Shown here in pieces: positions 42,542-51,620 of a DNA stretch of 64,000 nt. Position 1 is the first letter of the stretch; each line of letters opens with the position of its first letter. Both the position numbers and the translations under genes were made by a program. This DNA comes from Atkinsonella hypoxylon (taxonomy: Eukaryota; Ascomycota; Sordariomycetes; Hypocreales; Clavicipitaceae). The stretch lies in assembly GCA_000729835.1 (NCBI GenBank), contig JFHB01000046.1:62001-126000 (forward strand), given 5' to 3'. The notes beneath the pieces are model-generated. The model did no database searches. It saw nothing but the letters and a program-made list of their open reading frames with translations, and had not been told where the DNA came from.

Positions 42542-44083
42542 ATGATAAGTCCAGCTCCAGCCGCCCGTTCCGTGGTACGAGGCTTCGCCGGCACCCCCGT
42601 CGCATCAGGAGACGAAGATTCCGATTACGGTGCACGTGAAACTCCGAGTCTGGGCTCTCGCAGAGGGAGGGCTCGACTGGATGATGTTGTCAGCGCCAAT
42701 TGCAGCCCTGTATTGCGTGCTGTGCCATCGCCCAGTGTGTCCGGTATCGCGAAACTACGATTGCAAATGGACCATCTCTCTCTGGATGCTTCTTCACGAT
42801 CCAGCTCCACGGCCCGCAACGGAGGTGCCCCGGAGCTTAGATCCGGAATCACTACAGGATTGAATAGCCGATCACATAGTCGGGACGGCGCACGAAGTGA
42901 AGCTGGTAGCGAGAGCTCCGAGTGCGCATCAACCAGCTACGAGGTCAACCTGGAACATGACTTTGTCAGCGAGAGCGTTCGCGAGCGATCCGGCTTCGTG
43001 GAAGGTGGCCTAAATCCAAAGCGCAAGATGACATCTGAAGAGTTTGAGTCTCTTTGCTGCCTCGGAAAGGGAACGTATGGCACCGTACTTCTCGTCAAAC
43101 AACGCGCAACGGGCAGGCTCTACGCGCAAAAGCAGCTGAAGAAGGCATCACTTATAGTGCATAAGAAGTTGATTGAGCAGACAAAGACGGAGCGCCAGAT
43201 ACTCGAATCTGTGAACCGACACCCCTTCGTGGTCAAGCTGTACTACGCCTTCCAAGATCTGGAAAAACTGTATCTGATACTGGAATACGGACAGGGAGGT
43301 GAACTCTTCACCCACCTCAACACGGAGAAAATGTTTACAGAGCCAGTGGCAGCCTTCTACATGGCTGAAATGATGCTCGCCATCTCTCACCTTCACAACG
43401 ATTTGGGCGTTGTCTATCGCGACCTCAAGCCCGAGAATTGCCTCTTGGATGCTGATGGCCATTTGCTCCTCACAGACTTTGGCTTGTCCAAAGTGTCAGT
43501 TGAAAAGTCTGAAGACAGCTGCAACTCCATTCTCGGCACCGTGGAATACATGGCGCCTGAAGTCATTTTGGGCAAAAAATACGGTAAAGCTGTCGACTGG
43601 TGGTCATTTGGAGCCCTGGGCTACGACCTCATGACGGGCACTCCTCCTTTCCGCGGCCAGAACCACGCTAAGATCCAGGACAATATCGTCAAGCAGAAAC
43701 TCGTGTTGCCGTACTTCTTAAGTCCCGATGCGAAGGATCTGCTCACGCGCCTGCTCCGAAAAGAACCCCACAAGAGACTGGGCTCTTGCATGCCCAAGGA
43801 TCTGCAGACACTCAAGAAGCACCGATTTTTTCGAAAGATTGATTGGAAGAAGCTGGAGGCCCGTGAGCTGGAACCCCCAATTCAGCCCATGATTACCGAC
43901 CCTGAGCTTGCCGAGAACTTTGACCCCGAGTTTACCGAGCTGGCTCTCAGCCCGGTTGCGAGTAACAAAGACCCATGGCCGGTGCCTGGGGCGAGCAAGG
44001 ACGATGTTTTCGGCGGCTTCAGCTTTATGGCTTCCACCAGCCTACTTGAAAGCAGCATGTTCTCTGTTGCCAACGGTGTTTGA
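42542..44083 (+). CDS. AGC-family Ser/Thr kinase, S6K/Psk1-like
   Basis: A single exon of 513 aa; ATG at 42542 (MISPAPAARS), chosen because upstream in-frame sequence lacks ATG. A Ser/Arg-rich N-terminus of about 165 residues precedes the kinase domain: glycine loop GKGTYG (175-180), Lys197 in AQKQ, catalytic VYRDLKPEN (Asp293), TDFGLSK (DFG 312-314), activation loop CNSILGTVEYMAPE. The AGC C-tail has a turn-motif-like ELALSPVASN and a hydrophobic motif VFGGFSFM. This is the layout of fungal S6 kinases (fission-yeast Psk1), which phosphorylate ribosomal protein S6 under TORC1. It lacks the C2 domain of SCH9, encoded 8 kb away, so the two are distinct paralogues. Confidence 0.9.
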   Translation: MISPAPAARSVVRGFAGTPVASGDEDSDYGARETPSLGSRRGRARLDDVVSANCSPVLRAVPSPSVSGIAKLRLQMDHLSLDASSRSSSTARNGGAPELRSGITTGLNSRSHSRDGARSEAGSESSECASTSYEVNLEHDFVSESVRERSGFVEGGLNPKRKMTSEEFESLCCLGKGTYGTVLLVKQRATGRLYAQKQLKKASLIVHKKLIEQTKTERQILESVNRHPFVVKLYYAFQDLEKLYLILEYGQGGELFTHLNTEKMFTEPVAAFYMAEMMLAISHLHNDLGVVYRDLKPENCLLDADGHLLLTDFGLSKVSVEKSEDSCNSILGTVEYMAPEVILGKKYGKAVDWWSFGALGYDLMTGTPPFRGQNHAKIQDNIVKQKLVLPYFLSPDAKDLLTRLLRKEPHKRLGSCMPKDLQTLKKHRFFRKIDWKKLEARELEPPIQPMITDPELAENFDPEFTELALSPVASNKDPWPVPGASKDDVFGGFSFMASTSLLESSMFSVANGV

Positions 44084-44997
44084 TACACCCGCGCTCCAAC
44101 ACACTCATACGCATCACAGATCTTGCTTGATTGTGATGCTTTCATAAGGTCGAAGCAGCTTTTTCTCGGTCTGAGGTGCAGAGTCAATATGTCCTAAGCT
44201 CTTGACGATTTTTACATTTCATTCCTCACATCGGCTTCCTTTTTTCCTTTTTTTTTTTTTTCTCTTTTTGATTGGGACACTTTTTTTATAGTTGATGCAG
44301 ATGTGCGACACTAAACGTCTGATGTTGATGGCCGAATGTTCACTGGTTGCTGTCATGTTACGTGGCCCTCTTTTCTGATCCATGTAAGCTTTCTTGTTAC
44401 TACATTGAATGGATGCCCTAGGATACGTGGCCACGGCACAGATCCTTGCGCCCTTTTCTTGTTAGTTAAAGCCACCTGTTCCGATGCTATTAGCAAGGGA
44501 AAAGCTCCTGGGAAAACTTAGACTATCACTAGAAAAATGCCGCCAAGATGCCTTCTGTTTCGGTATTAAAAAAAAGGGGGGGAATAAAAAGGAAAGAAAA
44601 GAATCAATGCACGTCCATGATGGTGATCTCTCATAGACTACGAGTTTCGGTGCAGAGACGACCTCGACAAAGTTGGACAAGTATACTCCTTCGACCAGAT
44701 TCGTCACTCACGCCTCGTTGCGGAACAGATGGTTGTTAATGTATTGCGTCCCTGCCTTTGACAAGTCAAATTCCCCTGTCCTGCTCTTCTAACCCCAATA
44801 CCACTCGGGTCTCAAGTGCAAAGTGGAACAGAGAATTGCGCATGCTTCAGTAGATTTTCCATAGTTACATGGCTGAAGCATGGCAAACTTGGCGTGTTTG
44901 CTTCGCGCCGTAATCGAGGCCGAGGAAGCAATCTGCGATTGAGGAAAAGCCTCTTGACTAGCTTCTTAATGTAAGATGATCAGAGACGGACTTGTAC

Positions 44998-45037
44998 GGC
45001 GTCTCGGGGTCTGGTAGGCAAGCGTCGCCGAGACGCC
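44998..45037. repeat. perfect 10-bp inverted repeat
   Basis: GGCGTCTCGG (44998-45007) and CCGAGACGCC (45028-45037) can form a 10-bp stem with a 20-nt loop. GC-rich against an AT-rich setting. Role unknown. Confidence 0.6.
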
Positions 45038-45132
45038 CAAGATCTCATGTGCTATTTATTTTACGAATGGGCTCATCCCGCTCGGCTCACACCTACAGCG
45101 TGCGTTAGGCCCTCCTCGAACACCTACACCAT

Positions 45133-45390
45133 GCAGTAACTAGTAAGTATTCCGAAAAGATGACTTTCTTAGTCCAGTCATCGACCAAGAGCTTCGTTGA
45201 GGGCCTCTAACAAGAGCGGCTTAGCGTGCAGTACCGAGCAAAGACCACCTACCTGCGCAGTAGTTAGGGGGGCTATGGCTACTCTGGTGTTGGGACCTCT
45301 GTCGCCCAGGGCAGTGAATTCCCAACAAATGTATTCCGAAATGCCTGTGACTATTTTTTATTTTAGGCTTAGTTTCTAACTAGTTACTGC
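45133..45390. mobile_element. MITE-like element with 15-bp terminal inverted repeats
   Basis: GCAGTAACTAGTAAG at 45133-45147 is repeated in inverse at 45376-45390 with one mismatch, enclosing 258 bp without coding capacity. An internal direct repeat GTATTCCGAAA occurs just inside both ends (45147-45157 and 45331-45341). Size, inverted ends and lack of a transposase suit a miniature inverted-repeat element, but no clear target-site duplication flanks it, so this is tentative. Confidence 0.35.
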
Positions 45391-46557
45391 AAAATAAAAA
45401 TAAAATCCTGGCCGGTGGTTGCTCACAATTCTAGGTTGCTGATGCTTGTTCCGGTGGAAAAACGTGGAGGGGTGCCATGGTGGACGGGGCTGTGCGTAAA
45501 GCCAAGGATTCAGGCTAAACCTGGGAAGCAGGTTGTAGTTAGTTAGCGGATGGCGTGGAATATCCTGGTTCTAGATGGGAAGAAGTCGCGGCATTTACAA
45601 CGGCACCATGTGTCTGGCTGTGGAATGAGTGTGTGTGGCTCTTCCACTCGGGAGTAGTGGCACGAAGCTTCGTTTAAGCGGTGATTTCCCGAGTACGAAC
45701 GGACACGACGAAGGGCGGAGGTGGCTGAATAAAATGCAAGAGTTGGTCAAGTTAGTCAAGTCTCGGCTTGGGAACATGGGCCAGAACGTTGGACCAGGAC
45801 CTTGGGCCTGGGTCTTGACGATCTTGGCTGGGACTCAAGCAATGTTACGGAGTACGGAGTACAAAAGACTTTAATGATTAGGCAATCCACCACCGAGCTG
45901 GCCGTGTGACTGTGATTGGCTCACGGAATCCAACAGCAAATCGCTTCCGCTTCCTCCACCAACCCAACCAACCCCCTGCTCACCCCCTCCCCTCCCCGTC
46001 GCTCGAGCAAGTACCTACCTGCTGCTCCTCCTTACTGCGGCCGAAAGATTCTTACACAGCTTTTAGTCATCTTGCTCAAACATCGCCCAGCAGACCTCGG
46101 ATCCCAACACTTTGCTTCTTTTTTTTTTTTTTTTTTTCCCTGCATTCCAAAGGCTCGATGGTTTGTGGCTGAGAACACCTAGTCGAAAATTCATCGCGTC
46201 ATCCCATGAATCCCATGAAACCGCTGGGATGGTCGTTGTCTCGAAAACGAGAGCTTTGGCGAATCATGTCGGTCCCAATGGTCATGGAGCAGGAATCAAA
46301 GTTTAAGGCGCACTCCCTAGTCTGCGCGTTTGTCCCGGATCTAGTACCGTGTGGACCATCTCATTGTCCAGCTAGCTACGTACAGGTGCACACGCATCAT
46401 ACATTACATACCTACCAGGTAGCTAGCACTTGCTCGCGGCCTTCGTTTAAAACAGATTTGGCTTCGACATCAAGTACATGGGACGTGAGCCATGGCGCCT
46501 GCCCAAGCACTCTTTCTTTGCTGCAACGTGAATATTCCTTCCGCATTAACTATGCTT

Positions 46558-46590
46558 GGGCAGTTTTTGGGCAGTTTTTGGGCAGTTTTT
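46558..46590. repeat. 11-bp tandem repeat, three copies
   Basis: GGGCAGTTTTT repeated exactly three times, followed by a two-copy GAAGGTGGAG repeat near 46600-46625. Confidence 0.8.
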
Positions 46591-47206
46591 GGCCAGGGAA
46601 GAAGGTGGAGGAAGAAGGTGGAGGAAGGCTCACGCGATCCCTATCAATATGAGGCGGTAATTATCCGGAGCAGTGGCGCGGATCTTTGACCCGTTAGCGC
46701 TATTACCGATCTTTTACAAAGATTAACCTTGGGACTCTGGACCTGTCAAGTTGTCCTGTTTCTCTGTCGTCTGCGTATCGGCTGCAGGCGCTTTCGGGGC
46801 TACCCCAAGGCCCGCTGTTTTACCTTCTTGCTTTGACATGGGGAAAGGGGTGGAGGGGGGTGAAGCATTTGTGTTTAGCCACCCCGTTTCCTCCCTCGGT
46901 ACATACTTCGCCGTTCATACCATTCCAGAAAATGTTAGCTGGGGTTCTCTTCTTCTCGGTGTACTCCTAACCATGCTTGTCGACGTATATCTTCCTCCGG
47001 CGCCGCCGATTTGACTCCAGCTTGTGTGATATGGACACTGTGGTGACACGTACCTCTGATCACGACGTACTATTAACTACTTCCTGACTTTGTTTGCTTG
47101 AGATAACTATATTCTTTACGCATATGTTCTCTTACTCTCTACATATCTTTGCTTTCTTCTCTTCACAAACTCTATCCAGCGTGTCTATTCACGCATCGGA
47201 CTCATC

Positions 47207-48626
47207 ATGAAGGTTTCAAAAGCCGTCGTCGGCACCGCCGTTTCTGCATGTAAGTGCATCCCTGGCCCGCTCACTGCACCGAGATATGGCTTTACTCTCT
47301 CTACATTGAATGATTTGTGCTGGTAACTGATAAATTTGCGCACTCTACAGTCGTGCCAACAGCCGAGGCAGCTCTAGCATCGTTTTGCACTGAAGGCAGC
47401 CAAATCTGCTTCCAATGGGGCGCACCAGAAGCAGCCAGCAGCTCTGGATCAGACAACATATATTTTCAACTTCGAGCACCGACTTCGTACGAGTGGATCG
47501 CATTGGGGACTGGTTCTAGCATGAGTGGATCTAGCATGTTTGTGGTTTATAGCAACGGGAACAACAACGTGACTCTCAGCACGAGGCAAGGCCAGGGCCA
47601 CTTTATGCCTGGTTATAAAGCTCGGTCCGATGTCGAGCTGTTGGAGGGATCGGGAATTGTCAATGGCAACATGGTAGCTAACGTTCGCTGCACTGGATGC
47701 TCTGATATTGATAAAGGTAGTTCCTCAAGCTGGATCTCGGCGTGGAAAAAGGGTTCATCCCTTGCTTCGACCAGTCCTTCCGAGGCCATTTCATATCACG
47801 ACGGCCACACTGGTTTTGCCGTCAACCTGCAACGAGCAAGAATAGACTCGGATTCCAACCCCTTTATCTCGACGGCCACCAACGGTGGAAGTAATGGAAG
47901 CTCAAGCGGCACGACAGGCACCAATGATGGGGGGAAAGGGGAGTCCGGCAGCACGGGAGCCGTGGTAGTCCAGAACGGCTCTGACGAAACCCAGACGCTC
48001 TTGACTGCACACGGCGTTCTTATGGCCATTATATTCGTCGTGGGATATCCGATTGGATCATCTCTTATGCCGTTAATTGGACGCTGGATTATACATGCCA
48101 GCTGGCAGTTCCTTGTCTTTCTAAGCATGTGGGCTGGCTTTGGTATAGGCTACACTGTCTCTCATCGATACGGAAACGTAAGTTTACTTGCCTTTCAACA
48201 GCTTTTGCGCGTGATTCCCTCTAACATTTGTGCCTCAAGTTCTTCAAAGACACCCATACAAGACTTGGTATCTTTGTCGTTGTGTTGATGGGAATACAGC
48301 CTATCCTGGGCTGGATGCATCACCAGCAATTCTTGAAAACTCGAAGTCGCGGCCCTATCAGTTACGTTCACATCTGGTACGGACGCACATTGATGCTTCT
48401 CGGCATTGTCAATGGCGGACTGGGACTACATGCCGCTAAGCAATCTACTGGCCTAATTACTGCCTACTCCGTTATGGCGGCAGTGATGGGTGTTATTTAC
48501 ATTGCTTCCATTGGTGTCAGCATATCCAGGAAACGTAGGCAGCCTGAGCGAAAGCGCATGGAGTTATCCTCAATGTCCGATATTGGCAGGCAAGAATCAC
48601 AAAGTGCGCCGGGGCGGACTATGTAA
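47207..48626 (+). CDS. secreted-type DOMON (CDH-cytochrome-like) domain fused to cytochrome b561
   Basis: Three exons (47207-47249, 47351-48177, 48240-48626) give 418 aa. The N-terminus is a signal peptide (MKVSKAVVGTAVSAFVPTAEA). Residues about 24-180 resemble the cellobiose-dehydrogenase cytochrome/DOMON fold (CFQWGAP, YEWIALGTGSSMSGSSMFVV), followed by a Ser/Gly/Thr linker and five membrane helices from about 229 to 390. Histidines near 235, 263, 317/318 and 334 (TAHGVL, IHASW, WMHHQ, YVHIWYG) are the likely haem ligands. The tail is basic and cytosolic. Such proteins move electrons across a membrane, often as ferric reductases. The second acceptor is CAAG rather than the usual YAG, but phases and conserved sequence agree. 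Confidence 0.9.
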
Positions 48627-49303
48627 GGGGTGTCAATTGAAGCAGGTAGGGCGGAGTATAAAGGCGTATGGTATTAGTTAGACGGCTCGTGCAACAAAAA
48701 TTGCTTTGGGGACATGATACCATATCGTAGAATGAATAAATGAACCCTTTTCTTGTTTGTGTTCCCTTTTTTTTTTTTTTTTTTTTTCCCAAGTGAAGAT
48801 GGATAGAAACCTGGTCGAGGTATCCGTATGGTAGCTGTGAATGCCTTTAAGATAGGGACTCAGCGCGAAACTGCGTTCTCTGGACGGATCGATTTGTAGA
48901 CAGGCGTGCTCCGTAGTTAGTGCCATGCCAAATTGAGGCTCTTCAACTGCGCTCAAGTACACGGGAAAAGCTGTTTTCATAGAGCCGGCAGTTGAAGCTC
49001 TAACGCGAACGACCACAGAAGAAAGTTCTTTCGAGGTCTGCCATGCCTATTACATCATCATTTAGGACCTCCTTCCCGCAAACCTGAACCTCACATCACG
49101 TGATCCCTCGTTTCTTGTTTTCTGCACCCACTCAGCCAGCCAAGCTTGCGGCGCCTGAGGCAGAAATTTGCTATGCAGTGACCGACACAGCCGGGGGGAA
49201 AAGTCGACATCACGATTTTCACAAAAATCCTCAGTCCCATACTCCCCCCCCCTTCCCCTCCCAATCTCAGGGTTCCCCGTTGAGCAAATTCTAGCCGTAC
49301 GAA
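48627..49303. other. spacer between the b561 gene and ATP14
   Basis: 677 bp with a 21-base T tract (48767-48787) and, towards ATP14, a TCACGTGA palindrome. No gene is seen. Confidence 0.6.
49096..49103. promoter_or_regulatory. TCACGTGA palindrome upstream of ATP14
   Basis: A perfect 8-bp E-box palindrome 201 bp before the ATP14 ATG, identical to the one before LSM2. CACGTG elements in front of respiratory genes are known targets of bHLH factors in yeasts; the assignment here is inferred. Confidence 0.4.
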
Positions 49304-50149
49304 ATGCTCAGTCAATTGTCCAGAGCCACGGTAAGTTCATGTCTATGATTTGCAATCATTCGGTCGCAGTGATGATCATCGTAGGCCGGCCATGATGCTT
49401 ATAGGAGCTCCGACTGACGTATTTACAAGCGCGCCACCCCGGCCGTCGCCGCCGTCGCTCGAGCTGCCAGGGGCAATGCCTTTCAGGTCCGAGGCTTCAT
49501 TGCCCCGACTGTGTCCCGAAAAGGTAAGAACGAAAATGCAATCCTTTTTGAACGTCATGCTGCTCTCGACTTCGCCTTGATCGATGCTCTCCGACACGTT
49601 TGTTGCAAATCAGAGAGGAGTTATGTCAGCCGTGTCACGGGAGACGCATATCCGCATTCGTCCCAACACCAACACCAACACCATAAAGTCCAAATGACCC
49701 TCGGACATTTCACACATGGCTTTAAAGAACATGCTCGATTCCTTTTTTCCAAAGACTCGTAATTGAGATGACGCGATTGGAATTGAGGCGCAATTCCTTA
49801 TCGGAACATCCATCAAGACTCAGACCTCAGACCTGATGACCAATTATCTCATCTTGCTAACGCGATCCGCCTTCTCCCAGCCGACTTTGTCCAGGAGCTC
49901 TACCTGAAGGAGCTCAAGGCCTACAAGACTCCCGCCGTCAAGGAGTCTGACGCCGACGGCCACGTCCAGACCTTCACCGTCCCCAAAACCCCTGCCTCTC
50001 CCGAGGAGGCCGACATCGCCAGCAACCTGAAGGAGTACGAGAGCATGGCCGTTGAGATTGAGGGACAAGACTCGACCCAGAGCCAGGGCGGCGCTGCGAC
50101 TCTCCCCGACTGGCTCGAGGCCGAGGAGGATGACGAGCCCGGCCACTAA
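49304..50149 (+). CDS. ATP14: mitochondrial F1Fo-ATP synthase subunit h
   Basis: Three exons (49304-49330, 49430-49523, 49881-50149) give 129 aa. MLSQLSRATRATPAVAAVAR is an Arg/Ala mitochondrial presequence. The mature part includes KADFVQELYLKELKAYKTP, HVQTFTVPKTPASPEEADI and an acidic C-terminus ending DWLEAEEDDEPGH, characteristic of subunit h of the peripheral-stalk region. Intron 1 is 99 nt; intron 2 is 357 nt, far longer than any other intron in the window, with a standard GTAAGA donor, GCTAAC branch and CAG acceptor. That intron can form nested hairpins (see findings). Exon phases are consistent. Confidence 0.92.
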
Positions 50150-51620
50150 AGCGGCATCTGATCTGGAAAACTGATATACACCATTTTTTATGTTTCATTA
50201 AACTTTCGGAGAGAAGAAGGAAAAGGGGAAAAGAAAGCAGGTCCGGACTATCCGTGGTAGACGAGCGCAGCGAAGTGTTGGTTGTTTAATTTGGTGCAGT
50301 CTCCTTTGTGTTTTTCCTCCCGGCCCGCCAATACAAGGATGGCTTCACGACGTAGAGGCATGTGCTGGCCCGAACACTACAGGAGAAAGGATGTCAGGGG
50401 TGGACAAAGGCGGATGTGGTCGATACTCCTAGTGTACATTTACCTCTCAACAAGCCTCAGTTAGGGTAGGACTTGATCATTGCACGCAAACAGAGATGAA
50501 TTTTAATCCCATAATTTTGTTCTCCAGGCTTGCCAGTCTCGGCATGTCGTGATATGACTCGGAGTGTAATCTACTTGCTGCTCGTACATGGAAGCACGAA
50601 GCAGGAGGATCCTGATGGACAAGTCTAAGATGGACAGATGCCTACTTCGTCTAGGCAGAAACCGATACCGACAAGTCTCATCCCCGTGAACCCAGGAAAG
50701 GGACAAGGACTATCTGCCCGACCAAAGTTCCAGATGGCTCAACACGACGATACCTCGATTGTACCGCATGATATGAAGGCTTTCCGGCCCAGCCCTGGAT
50801 CAAGTTCCATCACGGCTCGTGCGTGTTCATAATGTGTAGAATTATAACATGGATTAATGTTCCTTGAAATTGACCTCATTTCTCCCCAGAGAACGAGCGC
50901 CAACTAGCAAATATGTATTTATATATTATGATACTCTTCGTCAACCATGTCTGCCTTAATGCATCTCTCATAAGAGCCAGGCATATTTTCAATGTCTGCC
51001 AGTCATACCCATATATCATGGTCCACATCCCAATGTAAAACGCGTCAAAAGCATTACTTCCGCATCTCCAGTGCACCTTTTTGAACAGACGAAGCAGACC
51101 ACCGAACAGTGAAAAACAACTACTTGTTATTTTCCAGTCTTTTTCTCTGAAATTTACTGACCTTTCAGTAAAGACCCGGGCGGAACGCCCGTATGTACAA
51201 GGAAGTGGAACGTTGCGAGCTATGCCATTCCGTCCGTTCCGTCCGGATTCCCGGAGGGGGATCAAAACCAACGCCGAGTGACCTTCACCCCTATAAGCTT
51301 CCTTCAAAGCGGTACCAATGCAACGAAAGAAATGAAAGTCGGTGCCGCACACACCGTGAAGACGGTTGTGGTAAAGCCGAGCCCAGAAACTATACATACA
51401 GCTTCAAATGGCGCGGCGCAATAGCCAAGTGACGAAACAACGACACGAAGAATAAACCCAAGCCTCCCTAATGCAGTATGGCCAAGTAACCATTTCATGC
51501 TGGAATAAAAACTGCTCGGATGAGGAAAAAGTGGACATGAAAAGAACATTACACGATGAAACTGAATGATATGCGCCTGTTTTCTTTGTCATATCGTGAC
51601 TGTTAAGAGAAAACCCCTGC
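50150..51620. other. convergent spacer between ATP14 and SCH9
   Basis: 1.5 kb. A 173-codon minus-strand frame (50876-51397) exists but has no recognisable features and lies in the region expected to be SCH9 3' UTR and beyond. No repeats of note. Confidence 0.5.

Larger units (their letters stand above)
44084..47206. other. 3.1-kb gene-poor spacer with repeat structures
   Basis: 3' side of the kinase and promoter side of the DOMON-b561 gene. It carries a 10-bp inverted repeat (44998-45037), a MITE-like structure (45133-45390), a TTACGGAGTACGGAGTAC motif (45845-45862), a 19-base T tract (46119-46137) and an 11-bp tandem repeat (46558-46590). No believable protein frame is seen. Confidence 0.55.

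Noticed and set aside
50876..51397. 173-codon minus-strand frame downstream of SCH9
   Set aside because: Has an ATG but no recognisable motifs, no good promoter and a position typical of 3' flanking DNA; likely chance. RNA-seq could overturn this.
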